Below are positions 1 to 9,126 of a stretch of 64,000 nt of DNA, in pieces. How positions within the stretch are numbered: the stretch's first letter is position 1; each line of letters begins with the position of its first letter. Origin of the DNA: Herminiimonas sp. (GTDB lineage: Bacteria; Pseudomonadota; Gammaproteobacteria; Burkholderiales; Burkholderiaceae_D); the NCBI GenBank assembly GCA_028292265.1, contig JAQGMR010000010.1, forward strand, positions 1 through 64,000, read 5' to 3'. A program made the translations under genes and the position numbers. The notes under the pieces are model-generated. The model saw only the letters and a program-made list of their open reading frames with translations. It searched no databases and had not been told where the DNA came from.

Positions 1-1
1 C

Positions 2-808
2 AACGCGCCAGCATTTGCCCTTGAACAGGCGAGCGAACGCGCCGGACGCGAAGAGGCGAACTTCCGCGTCGAGCACGCCCGCTCGCAGCTCGCCAACCTC
101 AGCAAAAGCAAACGACCTGACGAGATATCCGCCGCGCAGGCGCAACTCGCCCAGGCCGAAGCAGCATATAGGTCAAGTCTGCGCGACTTTACGCGACAAA
201 AGGAACTGGTCGCCGCGAGGTTCGTTTCCCCGGCCCGCCTTGATGAGGCACGTAGTGCAGCAGATCGCGACCGGGCGCGCGTGGCAGAGCTCAGCGCGCA
301 ATTGCGGGTCGCCCGCCTCGGTGCCCGGACTGATGAAATAGCCGCGGCCGAACAGGATGTTAAAGCCGCGCAGGCACAGCTGGCGCAGGCCGACTGGAAG
401 CTTGATCAGAAATCGCAAAATATTCCCGTGGCAGCCTATGTCGCGGACGTGCTGTATCGAGAAGGCGAACTGGTACCCGCAGGCAGTCCCGTCATCAGCC
501 TGCTGCCACCGGAAAATATCAAGGTTCGTTTCTTCGTACCGGAAACGGTGCTGGGTACCATGGCGCTGGGCGCGGACATCGTTCTGACTTGCGATAACTG
601 CGGCGCGCCGATTCCCGCGACCGTCAGCTATATCGCAGCCGAAGCTGAATATACTTCGCCGCTTATCTACAGCAAGGAAAACCGGTCGACCCTCGTTTTC
701 ATGATCGAAGCACGGCCATCGGTCGAGAATGCGCGCCGCCTGCATCCAGGTCAGCCGTTGGAGATGCGACTCGCCAAGACAGTTGACGCCTCAAGAACGA
801 AGCAGTGA
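2..808 (+). CDS. HlyD-family membrane fusion protein of an ABC exporter, C-terminal part
   Basis: This is the periplasmic adaptor of an ABC export system, linking the inner-membrane transporter to the outer membrane. The reading frame is open from the window edge, so the N-terminal signal/anchor and first lipoyl half are missing. What is visible is an Ala/Gln/Glu-rich coiled-coil hairpin, roughly the first 130 residues, then the return lipoyl strand (VLYREGELVPAGSPV) and a beta-barrel domain ending in KTVDASRTKQ. The arrangement resembles YbhG-type adaptors. The stop overlaps the start of the ATPase gene (TGATG), indicating one operon of adaptor, ATPase and permease. The substrate cannot be told from sequence. 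Confidence 0.9.
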   Translation, partial: NAPAFALEQASERAGREEANFRVEHARSQLANLSKSKRPDEISAAQAQLAQAEAAYRSSLRDFTRQKELVAARFVSPARLDEARSAADRDRARVAELSAQLRVARLGARTDEIAAAEQDVKAAQAQLAQADWKLDQKSQNIPVAAYVADVLYREGELVPAGSPVISLLPPENIKVRFFVPETVLGTMALGADIVLTCDNCGAPIPATVSYIAAEAEYTSPLIYSKENRSTLVFMIEARPSVENARRLHPGQPLEMRLAKTVDASRTKQ

Positions 809-1749
809 TGATGGCCGACGCCGAGCCGATCATTAATGTTCGCGGCCTGACAAAACGCTACGGCGGTCGGACAGTCGTCGATCACTTCGACATGCAAGTT
901 GCGAAAGGGCGCATCTACGGCTTCCTCGGGCCGAACGGCAGCGGCAAGACAACCACGATCCGCATGTTGTGCGGGCTCTTGACTCCCGATGAAGGCGAAG
1001 GCACCTGCCTTGGCTACGATATTCGCCGCCAGCCGCAATTGATCAAGAGCAGGGTCGGTTACATGACGCAGAAGTTCGGACTCTACGAAGATCTGAGCAT
1101 CGAAGAAAATCTCGACTTCATTGCGCGCGTGTATGAAGTATCTGACCGCCGCGCCAAGGTGAAAGCAACTTTGCAGCAACTTGGACTGGAAACGCGCCGC
1201 CGCCAACTGGCGGGCGCTTTGTCGGGTGGCTGGAAGCAGCGTCTGGCGTTGGCCGCATGCCTGTTGCACGAACCCGAACTTCTGCTTCTTGACGAGCCCA
1301 CCGCTGGCGTCGACCCAAAAGCGCGACGCGACTTCTGGGATCAGTTGCACGAACTCGCCGCTGCGGGCCTGACGGTTCTGGTCTCGACCCACTACATGGA
1401 CGAAGCCGAACGGTGCCATGAGCTCGCCTACATTTCCTACGGCCGCCTCCTGGCGCAAGGTACCGGGGCCGAGCTAATCGCAAAAAGCGGGCTGGCGACC
1501 TGTGAGATCAGTGGCGCGGGATTGCCGGGACTGGCCAAGGCACTGCGCGCCGATCCGCGTATAAAGACCGTGGCTTCCTTCGGCACGACGCTGCATGTCG
1601 GCGCGGGCAACTGGAAGGAACTCGATGCCGCGCTCGCAGCACATTCCGGCGGTGACATGAGCGTCAAGAAAGTCGACGCAAATCTGGAAGATGTTTTTAT
1701 CGCGCTCATGCTGGGCGCGAAGGACAATTATCAGGAGGCCGACAGATGA
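808..1749 (+). CDS. ABC-2 type exporter ATP-binding protein (YbhF/CcmA-like)
   Basis: ATPase subunit of the exporter whose adaptor precedes it. Walker A (GPNGSGKTTT) is near residue 40, the signature is the variant LSGGWKQRLALA near 140, and Walker B with the catalytic Glu (LLLLDEPTAGVD) follows, then a switch His in STHYMDE. About 313 residues, the normal length for a single-NBD drug or multidrug-type exporter ATPase. GTG 805, ATG 808 and ATG 811 are all possible starts. ATG 808 is preferred because it overlaps the upstream stop. The 3' end overlaps the permease gene by ATGA. Cytoplasmic face of the inner membrane. Confidence 0.95.
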   Translation: MMADAEPIINVRGLTKRYGGRTVVDHFDMQVAKGRIYGFLGPNGSGKTTTIRMLCGLLTPDEGEGTCLGYDIRRQPQLIKSRVGYMTQKFGLYEDLSIEENLDFIARVYEVSDRRAKVKATLQQLGLETRRRQLAGALSGGWKQRLALAACLLHEPELLLLDEPTAGVDPKARRDFWDQLHELAAAGLTVLVSTHYMDEAERCHELAYISYGRLLAQGTGAELIAKSGLATCEISGAGLPGLAKALRADPRIKTVASFGTTLHVGAGNWKELDAALAAHSGGDMSVKKVDANLEDVFIALMLGAKDNYQEADR

Positions 1750-2870
1750 GATGGTCGCGCCTTCTTGCGATCCTGCTCAAGGAGTTTCGCCAGATACGGC
1801 GCGATCGCCTCACCTTTGCGATGATGGTGGCGGTGCCAATAGCCCAACTGATTCTGTTCGGCTTTGCCATCAATACCGATCCGAAGCACCTTCCCCTGGC
1901 AGCGGTAATTGCGGACGAAAGCGAGTTCTCCCGAAGCTTCATCGCTGCCCTTGAAAATTCCCAGTATTTTCGTGTCACAAATCGCCCCCGCAGCGAGAGC
2001 GAGGCGGACCGGTTGCTTGCGGAAGGACAGGTGCAGTTCGTGCTCGTCATCCCCGCGGATTTTTCGCGCCGCCTGATTCGTGGCGAGCATCCGTCGATGC
2101 TTTTTGCCGCCGACGCCACCGATCCGGCCGCGGCAGGAAATGCACTGGCCGCCATCAACAGCATCAGCCGTCAGGCACTGTCGCGTGACCTGACCGGACC
2201 GCTGTCGCGTCTGTTGCCGACCGATGCGGCCTTTGAGGTGCGAGTGCAACGCCGGTACAACCCGGAAGGTCTTACGCGCTATAACATTGTCCCTGGCCTG
2301 ATCGGTGTAATCTTGACGATGACCATGGTCATGATGACCGGTCTCGCGATGACCCGCGAACGCGAGCGCGGCACCATGGAAAACCTGCTCGCCACACCGG
2401 CCCGGCCGATTGAGGTAATGGTCGGAAAAATTGCGCCTTATATCTTGATCGGCTACGGTCAAGTCATCGTCATTCTCGGCGCGGCGCGCCTTCTGTTCGA
2501 CGTGCCCATGGTCGGTAGCCTGGCATTGCTGTCGTTCGCGCTGGTGTTATTCATGGCGGCGAATCTGGCGGTGGGCTTTACCTTTTCGACTATCGCAAAA
2601 AACCAGATGCAGGCCATGCAGTTGACCTTCTTTTTCTTCCTGCCCTCGCTGCTGCTTTCCGGCTTCATGTTCCCATTCCGTGGCATGCCGGTGTGGGCTC
2701 AGGCAATCGGCGAGTTGCTGCCGCTGACGCATTTCCTGCGCATCGTGCGCGGCATTCTTTTGAAGGGCAACCAGTTCGCGGAGATCGCTCCCAATCTTTG
2801 GCCGATCGGCTTGTTCATGCTGGTGGCTGGAGGTGTCGCGCTGGGTCGCTACCGGAGCACACTGGACTAG
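1746..2870 (+). CDS. ABC-2 type transporter permease (YbhS/YbhR-like)
   Basis: Membrane subunit of the exporter. A transmembrane helix follows the N-terminal KEFRQIRRDRLTF motif typical of ABC-2 permeases, then comes a large periplasmic loop (about residues 45-170) and five further hydrophobic helices in the C-terminal half. The conserved RERERGTMENLLATP segment lies near residue 200. 374 residues is full length for the family. It begins with an ATGA overlap with the ATPase. Many relatives have two tandem permease genes; only one is seen here, so the transporter probably works as a permease homodimer. Confidence 0.93.
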   Translation: MRWSRLLAILLKEFRQIRRDRLTFAMMVAVPIAQLILFGFAINTDPKHLPLAAVIADESEFSRSFIAALENSQYFRVTNRPRSESEADRLLAEGQVQFVLVIPADFSRRLIRGEHPSMLFAADATDPAAAGNALAAINSISRQALSRDLTGPLSRLLPTDAAFEVRVQRRYNPEGLTRYNIVPGLIGVILTMTMVMMTGLAMTRERERGTMENLLATPARPIEVMVGKIAPYILIGYGQVIVILGAARLLFDVPMVGSLALLSFALVLFMAANLAVGFTFSTIAKNQMQAMQLTFFFFLPSLLLSGFMFPFRGMPVWAQAIGELLPLTHFLRIVRGILLKGNQFAEIAPNLWPIGLFMLVAGGVALGRYRSTLD

Positions 2871-3320
2871 ACCTGGCTGGCAAGGCGATCCAATGTTTTT
2901 TGCGTGGAAGATGACGACACCTTGTCGAGCACGCGCACGGTGCAGTGCGCGGCACTTCAACTCGAGTAGTTCCAGAGCGCGCAACATGAGCTTGTTGCTG
3001 ATCAAGCCGGATCCAGTTTGATCAGGCAGGCCATGTGATCCGGCGAGCCAGGACAAACACGACGCCACTTAAGGAATTGCAGTCGCGACAGTCATTTTTC
3101 TGAGATTCGTCGCTTCACCGCCCCATGGGCCACTGCGTTGGACTCTCGATGGAAAACGAATCTGCGTCATGAGATCAAGGAACCCGGGCGAGTTCGATGA
3201 CTCTCATGGAACGTCCGATCAGAAAAAATCCCTCACTGGGGCGAATGTTTTCCGGTCGTGAAGGCATTTGCGTACCCCTCTTGCGTTCAGGAAGAACGTC
3301 TCTTAATGAAGGATGGTCCC
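2871..3320. other. Intergenic region, no supported gene
   Basis: About 450 bases between the exporter permease and dps. Short open frames exist on both strands but none has a ribosome binding site or recognisable protein. Their composition matches antisense or random frames. It must hold the dps promoter, but I cannot identify a convincing box. Confidence 0.5.
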
Positions 3321-3863
3321 ATGAAAAAATCCGGCGACGCGTCGCAAGCGGCGGAGCACAGGCAGGCTCCGCTACACACTCCCACCGATCTGACGGCAAG
3401 CGCGACCAAAGACATTGCCGGGGCCATGAACGCAATACTGGCCGACGTGTTTGCGCTCTACCTCAAAACCAAGAATTTCCACTGGCATATGAGCGGGCCG
3501 CATTTCCGTGATTACCATTTGATGCTCGACGAGCAAGGTGTGCAGCTTTTCGCCATGACGGACCCTTTGGCCGAGCGCATTCGCAAGCTTGGAGAAGGCA
3601 CGCTCCGGTCGATTGGCCACATTTCGCGTTCGCAACGCGTGCTCGACAATGATGCCAAATACGTCGAGCCCATCGACATGCTTGCGGAGCTATGCGACGA
3701 CAATAAGGCACTCGTCACGCGCCTGCGCGAGGTCCACGATCTTTGTTCCAGTGGCAAGGACATCGCATCGGCCAGCTTGATTGAAGTCTGGATCGATGAG
3801 AGTGAACGACGCACCTGGTTCCTGTTCGAATCCACTCGTCGCGGCGACTCCGCCGGCCATTGA
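3321..3863 (+). CDS. dps: Dps-family DNA-binding ferritin-like protein
   Basis: Miniferritin that forms a dodecamer, oxidises Fe(II) with hydrogen peroxide, stores iron and protects DNA in starvation. The ferroxidase ligands are present: KNFHWHMSGPHF followed by DYHLMLDEQ, then the Asp and Glu in TDPLAERIRKLG. The N-terminal tail is polar and Lys-containing, as in Dps proteins that bind DNA. ATG 3321 is chosen because AAGGA lies about seven bases upstream; an in-frame ATG at 3258 would add an unlikely leader. About 180 residues. Transcribed alone, convergent with the next gene. Confidence 0.95.
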   Translation: MKKSGDASQAAEHRQAPLHTPTDLTASATKDIAGAMNAILADVFALYLKTKNFHWHMSGPHFRDYHLMLDEQGVQLFAMTDPLAERIRKLGEGTLRSIGHISRSQRVLDNDAKYVEPIDMLAELCDDNKALVTRLREVHDLCSSGKDIASASLIEVWIDESERRTWFLFESTRRGDSAGH

Positions 3864-3906
3864 CTTCTTGCCGTAGCCTGGTCCGCATTTCGCGATCAAC
3901 GGTGGC

Positions 3907-3929
3907 CCACCGACTTAGGCTGTCGGTGG
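3907..3929. terminator. Hairpin between convergent genes, possible bidirectional terminator
   Basis: A perfect 8-bp inverted repeat (CCACCGAC / GTCGGTGG) with a 7-base loop sits between dps and the convergent PrpD-family gene. There is no clear T-tract, so intrinsic termination is only a possibility. Confidence 0.4.
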
Positions 3930-4038
3930 TGGTCGACGAGATTCCTCGCGGAAGTCGATGACAAGCCTGGCGAAAGCGCCGTGTCGGTACCACGTAGCGA
4001 CCGCTTCCAAACCGGACGGCTACACCGGTTCATGATCA

Positions 4039-5517
4039 TCAGGCGGACCTGTTCAGGGCACGTGCGAGCTCGCCGATATCTGAGAGCGTCTCAAGCGTGT
4101 CAATCTGCGAGAGAACCTGCCGCGCCCGCTCAGCGCCAATGACCGGGACAGCGGCATTGGTGAACTTGTTCTGCAGCGAGGCTCGCGACAGAGGCCGTTG
4201 CGGGTCGCCCTCCGGTACCTCAACCGTCTCGCGCAGCGTCGTTCCATCCGCTAAGGCGACTTCGACACTTGCACCGCGTCCCTTGGGCAGTTTTGCCATG
4301 AGAGGTGCACTTTGCTTGACCGTAGTCTTCTGCACCAACTCCGTCACATCCCGGTCGCGCCAGCGGTTCCGGTCGAACTGTGCCAGCGTCACGTCACCGT
4401 CCAGCAACGCCATGGCGAGGCAGACCGGCAGACTGTGGTCGGCGGTGCCGCGGGTCTGCGGCTTGAATTTCGCCGCGTCGGCAACGCGCTCAATAATGCC
4501 GGGATAGGTCTCCACAGTGATGGCACGGACCTGCGGGCCGCGGCCACGGATGCGTGGTGCAAGCAAGCTTCCGGCCTCCGCTACCGCCGCGAGCTCGATC
4601 TGGATCGGAAAGCGCTTTAATGCCACTTTGGGAAGCCGGTAATGCCCGGGGTCCAGATCGACAACGACGGGGGAGGGCGCCTGACCCTGCGCCTGACCTG
4701 GATTTGCCCGTGCAGCAAACCATTCGAGCGTGCCGGCGGGGCCAGTGAAGCCATTGGCGGCGAGCCTTGTCATGAACAGGGCATCTACCGCACCCGCGCC
4801 AAAGCCCATCGCCTTCATCATGCTGATGGCCCCACTGTTGATGACGAAGGAGGTGTAGCCGCGCGCGGCTGACAACCCAACCGCGTTGGCGAGGGCAGGT
4901 GCCTTGAGCCCCCACAGGCGGCCGGCTATCAGGGGAGCCGCATAGGCGGCCGAGCAAAGTGGATGGAAGCCCCGCTGCATGAAGGAGACGGCATCCGTGA
5001 TGCGCATGCTGGCTTCGTAGCCGACAGCGAGGGCTGCGATGAAGTCGCGACCACTGTGCCTGCCGTCCTCACCGATTGCCAGCGCGATGGGAAGGAGCTC
5101 GCTTGGGTGAAGTGGTTCGGTCCCAAGGTAGGTGTCGTTGAGGTCGAGTGAGCGCACGAGGACACCGTTGACGAAGACAGCGCCTTCGATCGACGCGCGG
5201 CGCGGGTTGCCAATTACGGTGGCTGCCTGCCCGGTGCCAAAGGTGTGCCGAATGGTCGATTCAGCGATTGTGGCGGCCTCTGATCCGACCGCTCCAAAGG
5301 CACAGGCGAGGGTGTCCAGAACACTGCGCTTCACTGCGGCCACGACTTCCACGGGGAGGTCTTCATAGCGAAGGCTCAGTGCGAATTCTGCCAGCTTCTG
5401 CTCGAGACTCGGCGCAGCGAAGTCGGCCGCGGAGGCAATGCGGGCAGAACAGGCGCCAAGCACGGCCATGGAGACGGCTTTTCCGGCCCGACCCAGGAAT
5501 TGACGGCGGTGCATCAA
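4039..5517 (-). CDS. MmgE/PrpD-family protein with twin-arginine leader
   Basis: Member of the MmgE/PrpD fold (2-methylcitrate dehydratase, cis-aconitate decarboxylase and many uncharacterised relatives). 492 residues. The N-terminus MMHRRQFLGRAG is a Tat-type signal followed by a hydrophobic stretch ending in Ala-Ser-Ala, so the protein is predicted to be exported. That is unusual for PrpD enzymes, which are cytosolic. The body starts with LRYEDLPVEVV and contains LDTLACAFGA, both typical of the family. The true substrate is unknown and prpB/prpC are not nearby. The metallo-hydrolase gene 73 bases upstream on the same strand may be cotranscribed. Confidence 0.85.
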   Translation of the reverse strand: MMHRRQFLGRAGKAVSMAVLGACSARIASAADFAAPSLEQKLAEFALSLRYEDLPVEVVAAVKRSVLDTLACAFGAVGSEAATIAESTIRHTFGTGQAATVIGNPRRASIEGAVFVNGVLVRSLDLNDTYLGTEPLHPSELLPIALAIGEDGRHSGRDFIAALAVGYEASMRITDAVSFMQRGFHPLCSAAYAAPLIAGRLWGLKAPALANAVGLSAARGYTSFVINSGAISMMKAMGFGAGAVDALFMTRLAANGFTGPAGTLEWFAARANPGQAQGQAPSPVVVDLDPGHYRLPKVALKRFPIQIELAAVAEAGSLLAPRIRGRGPQVRAITVETYPGIIERVADAAKFKPQTRGTADHSLPVCLAMALLDGDVTLAQFDRNRWRDRDVTELVQKTTVKQSAPLMAKLPKGRGASVEVALADGTTLRETVEVPEGDPQRPLSRASLQNKFTNAAVPVIGAERARQVLSQIDTLETLSDIGELARALNRSA

Positions 5518-5590
5518 GGCCTCCGATCTGCGGTGATCTGCTGTTCCGACGCGCCATGCGAACGGAATCAGAAGTTAAGCAAGCAGGCGA

Positions 5591-6469
5591 CTATTCGATA
5601 AAGGCCGGCGACTTTGGAATCGCGGCGCTTTGCTCAAAATCGTGATTGATCCACAGTTTGGCCCCGGTGGCCTTAATTAATGAATCCATGGCATCCATGG
5701 AACGGGTGCTTTGATCGGCGTTGTAGTTGATTGAGGGGACGCGCTTGTTGTCCCAGTTCGACTTCAGATGAACGGCATCGCCGGACAGGAGAACGGGGCC
5801 GGCTTTCGGCAGACGGACCAGAAGCGATTGATGCCCCGGCGTGTGACCGGGCGTGGGCTTGATGAGCACTGAGCCGTCGCCGAAGACGTCGTGGTCGCCA
5901 TTGAGCTTGACGATCTTTGCGTCACGCAGCTTCTCGAAGTTGGCAGGCATGAAGTTATATTTCTGCGGCTCGGATCCAAAAACCGCGTCGTATTCGGCGC
6001 TCTGCATGTAGATGGTCGAGGCCGCGAACAGATTCGCATTGCCCGAATGATCGCCATGCGAGTGCGACATGGCGAAATACCGGATATCCGCCGGAGCGAC
6101 GCCAATCTCCCTCAACGAATCGACCAGCGGCTTCTTCATGAACGCGATGGACGTGCCGCGCGGATTGCGAAGCCCGCCCGGCATAGCCGCGATGCGGTCG
6201 GGGTTGCCGCTGTCCCAGAGCAACCAGTCGGCGCGATGCTTGATCAGGTAGCAGTTGTTGCTGAACACATGAGGTTTGCCGCTATCTGCGGGTGTCGTCC
6301 AGGCCGAGAGATCCTTGGCGTGGTTCTCTCCGCAGTTGATCGCATAGATCCGATCGACGCTGGCAGCGCTTTGCGCCGGCTTGGCGGCATTGTCTGGCGC
6401 CAGCGCACCGCAAGCTGCAAGAAAAAGAGGGAAGCCGAAAGCCATGATGGCAGGGTGCAGCAGTCTCAT
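5591..6469 (-). CDS. Lipoprotein metallo-beta-lactamase-fold hydrolase (lactonase-like)
   Basis: N-terminal lipoprotein signal with lipobox LAAC (Cys about residue 20), then a metallo-beta-lactamase domain with the dinuclear zinc motif HSHGDHSGN and the further ligands in TPGHTPGH and SGDAVH. The layout resembles N-acyl-homoserine lactonase-type hydrolases, but quorum quenching is not proven. ATG 6469 is chosen because GGAG lies six bases upstream; an upstream in-frame start would add six residues. Likely anchored in the periplasm, which fits the predicted export of the next protein downstream. Confidence 0.88.
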   Translation of the reverse strand: MRLLHPAIMAFGFPLFLAACGALAPDNAAKPAQSAASVDRIYAINCGENHAKDLSAWTTPADSGKPHVFSNNCYLIKHRADWLLWDSGNPDRIAAMPGGLRNPRGTSIAFMKKPLVDSLREIGVAPADIRYFAMSHSHGDHSGNANLFAASTIYMQSAEYDAVFGSEPQKYNFMPANFEKLRDAKIVKLNGDHDVFGDGSVLIKPTPGHTPGHQSLLVRLPKAGPVLLSGDAVHLKSNWDNKRVPSINYNADQSTRSMDAMDSLIKATGAKLWINHDFEQSAAIPKSPAFIE

Positions 6470-6813
6470 CTTTTTCTCCACGAGCAACCGAGCCCGACGT
6501 CGATATTGTGCTTAGCCCCGGCGGATGCCTTGAGTTGGCGCAATGCTTTTATAGCGATACATCAGTTTCGATTAAATGCCTAACTGTCGCCGTTTAGCCA
6601 TTCAAGTCGAAGCATAAGGTGACACTGCCACCGGTTATTACTGGCCCCGTCCACAAAAATCCTCTTGTTCACATCAATCGCCGCGTACCGCTCTCGCATC
6701 GTGTTTGGAGGAGCCTATTCAAGCGAACAGAACAAATCAGAAATCGATGAAGCATTCTAGTGGAAATGCTTCGTGGCATGAAACATGCGTTATTGCCGTG
6801 TCGACCGATATTA

Positions 6814-7362
6814 CCGGCAGGCGAGCCATTCACTTTGGAATACTGCGTGCGATCCACGTCCGATGCGCCACTTCTTGGCACGGTGGATGCCGTCTGTAGC
6901 GACAAGCAACTGCGCGTGTGGGCGGGCGACCAGGGTATGCGCTTCAATGTGGCATCTATTGGCGAACCGGTAAAGGGAACACACGTCTACTGCTGCGGAC
7001 CGGCAAACCTGGTTAATGCGGTTCGTGAGGCAACCGTCAATTGGCCCGAAGCACAAATCCACTTCGAGGTTTTTGCGGCAACGCTCGATGAAAACTTCAA
7101 GCCGGAACCGTTCGACATAAAAATCGCTTCCACTGGAGAGGTATTGCGCGTTCCCGCCGACAAGTCTGCTCTCGACGTACTGCGAAGCCGGGGATTCATC
7201 GTCCAGTCTTCATGTGAACTCGGCGTCTGCGGATCATGCGAATGCGGATATAGGGAAGGCACGATCATTCATCGCGATTCCGTGCTGAGCGTCTCGGCAC
7301 GCCAGGATCGGATGTTCTTGTGCGTGTCAAGAGCGCGCGTCTCGGTGACGGTGGAGCTTTGA
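6814..7362 (+). pseudogene. Truncated oxygenase reductase (phthalate/vanillate-type), C-terminal part
   Basis: Remnant of a class IA oxygenase reductase that passes electrons from NADH via FMN to a 2Fe-2S centre. The homologous part begins at PAGEPFTLEYCVRS, in the NAD-binding domain, and runs through YCCGPANLV to an intact plant-type ferredoxin domain (CELGVCGSCECG, fourth Cys in MFLCVS). The FMN-binding domain and the start of the NAD domain are missing; about 200 residues are left of a usual 320. No oxygenase component is nearby. An ATG at 6760 could open the frame but has a weak ribosome site. Probably non-functional. Confidence 0.8.
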
Positions 7363-7677
7363 CAGGGAGGGGCGCTAACGCTAGTCCCCGGTATGTGCTT
7401 TTCGAGTCAGTTCATCGCTAGCCGAGTGAAGTAACTCTGTTCGCCGCGCTTCCGTATAGTGCTCGATCTAACGACGGGAAAGCTTGGGCTTGCTTCCCCC
7501 GTGGGGCCTTTCCTGTCGACATGCCAGGCCATGCTTTTTTCTGCGATCCGAGAGGCTGGCCAGTCGGCAGTCTTTGTCCGATCCGATCAGTTCTACTGAC
7601 AGGACAACCGCCTGTTCGCTCCGCCTTGAAGTTTATTCTTGGTGACGTAGCATGAAGAGCAGGGAGGAAACCATTTA
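7363..7677. other. Intergenic region with an imperfect hairpin
   Basis: About 315 bases with no gene. An imperfect inverted repeat at 7476-7498 (GGGAAAGC / GCTTCCC, one bulged A) could form a stem-loop. The function of the rest is unknown. Confidence 0.35.
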
Positions 7678-8004
7678 ATGCTGAGAGAGAACGCCATGGC
7701 TGACCGTGACGATGTTCATTCCGAACACACGGATTACGAAGCGTACGACCCGGAGCACCTGCTTGATTCAATACTCGATCGCCTGGGATTGGATTCAGAT
7801 GTCGCACTGGCCGAAGCATTACAAGTCTCGCCGTCTGTCGTCGACGATATCCGATGCATGCGAAGGCCGGTCGATCCGGCCATGCTGATATGGATTCACG
7901 AACTGACCGGCATCGACGTTGTGGGCTTGCGCAATATTCTAGGCGACAGGCGAGGGGATCTACGACCTTCCCACGATGAATCAGGCCGTGCCAAGGGTGC
8001 GTAG
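7678..8004 (+). CDS. Small HTH-like protein, function unknown
   Basis: 108 residues, acidic N-terminal third, then a helical segment (LGLDSDVALAEALQVSPSVV, residues about 37-57) that reads like a Cro/XRE-type helix-turn-helix, and a helical RRPVDPAMLIWIHELTGIDV stretch. Comparable small proteins with a degenerate XRE fold are common in Burkholderiales, but I do not recognise a named family. The start at 7678 has a strong GGGAGGA site about nine bases upstream; ATG 7696 is an alternative. Single gene. Regulation cannot be inferred. Confidence 0.65.
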   Translation: MLRENAMADRDDVHSEHTDYEAYDPEHLLDSILDRLGLDSDVALAEALQVSPSVVDDIRCMRRPVDPAMLIWIHELTGIDVVGLRNILGDRRGDLRPSHDESGRAKGA

Positions 8005-8233
8005 GCGTTGCTGCAATAGCGATTCACCAGCCGCCCCCCAAGGCTCCTTTGACTGCGCGGAACATACTCGACTTGCGAGTGCCGTTCAGGGACCGACGTG
8101 TATTCAGGTTGATGTACGGTCCGACGCCAACACGAATTGCGGTAAACGAGGCAAGGACTCAAGTGAGAACAAGGGCCGAAATCTCCAACTGCCGTAGTGG
8201 AATCGGGAGCGACGGTTCCGCGCCAATGGGCTG

Positions 8234-8556
8234 TTAGGCCCCGGCTCCCTTCACGATCAACCCGCTGCCCATGATGCTGATGAGCCGTTTGAAGTTATAA
8301 GCCAGTACATAGGAGCGTACGCGGCAATGCCCGTCCGGTCACATGCGCGAATTTCTTCGCCCCGTTGAAATACCCGCGGCCTGCAACCGCAGCGATTCCC
8401 TGAATGCCTGTGGCTTCTCTCGCCTGTTTCGGCATGCTCGACGATTGGCCTCCTATCATTGCCAATACATCTCTCTTTGGCCACGGCCCCGCATTCCCAC
8501 TATGACCGGTCGCCCCGCCCGGTTCGGCCCCTCCGGTAAGCGCTTGACTTTCCACT
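8234..8556 (-). pseudogene. Decayed IS1182-type transposase, C-terminal remnant
   Basis: Joining frames on the minus strand gives the C-terminal DDE region of an IS1182-family transposase. REATGIQGIAAVAGRGYFNG is read in one frame, EIRACDRTGIAAYA in the next, then YVLAYNFKRLISIMG, the conserved tail, and a stop. At least one frameshift and an internal deletion (between the GIAAYA and YVLAYN motifs) separate these pieces, and the N-terminal two thirds are absent. No terminal inverted repeats were recognised. This marks an old insertion scar between the HTH-like gene and the malonate region. Confidence 0.72.
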
Positions 8557-9126
8557 TCGACTACAATACCTTTCCTGTATGCAGCTGATATTTCAGTTGG
8601 ATGGTGAGGTCACTGTAGAAGGCTGGACCGAATGGACATTTTGCTAGAGGCGGGGCTATGCTGCAGCGTCAAACAAAGCTCGGAACGGCTGCTTCCGACG
8701 AATCTCGACTCTCAATTTACGGGTGTTTGCAGAAATATCCGGCGGCCCGGTGGGTCCAATGAGCCCCTCGGTATGGGCGCCGGCAGCACGCCAATGTTGA
8801 ACCACTGATGCTCGTCCATATTGTGCGGATTCGCCGTCGGGTCCTTGAGCGGCCCGGCCGAAGATCGAGGGGCACCGTGCGCGTCGCAGGGTTAGTTCCA
8901 TTTGCCGAAGACGGAACCGCAGCCCGCGACCGACGATGCCGCACCGCGTGCAATGCGGCCCGCTCCAGCCGGATACCTCATGACTGTGGGCGCACAGCCC
9001 GGCCTTTTTGCGGCTTCCTTCCTGATTCCCCTGCTGGGGTCTTGTTGTTTATAAACCGAGGACACGACTGGTGGGGCGACATCTGCCCAACCGGGCCGGG
9101 CCTTACATTAAAATTGGAGACACAAC
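8557..9126. other. Intergenic region upstream of the OFA transporter
   Basis: About 570 bases with no gene I can support. The minus strand shows one suggestive but unrecognised coding-like stretch around 8730-8870 (DEHQWFNIGVLPAPIPRG), perhaps another gene remnant. The last 150 bases must contain the promoter of the downstream transporter; GGAG lies seven bases before its ATG. Confidence 0.4.

Noticed and set aside
3258-3320. Longer N-terminus for Dps starting at 3258
   Set aside because: The extra residues do not resemble the family, and the ATG at 3321 has a properly spaced ribosome site.
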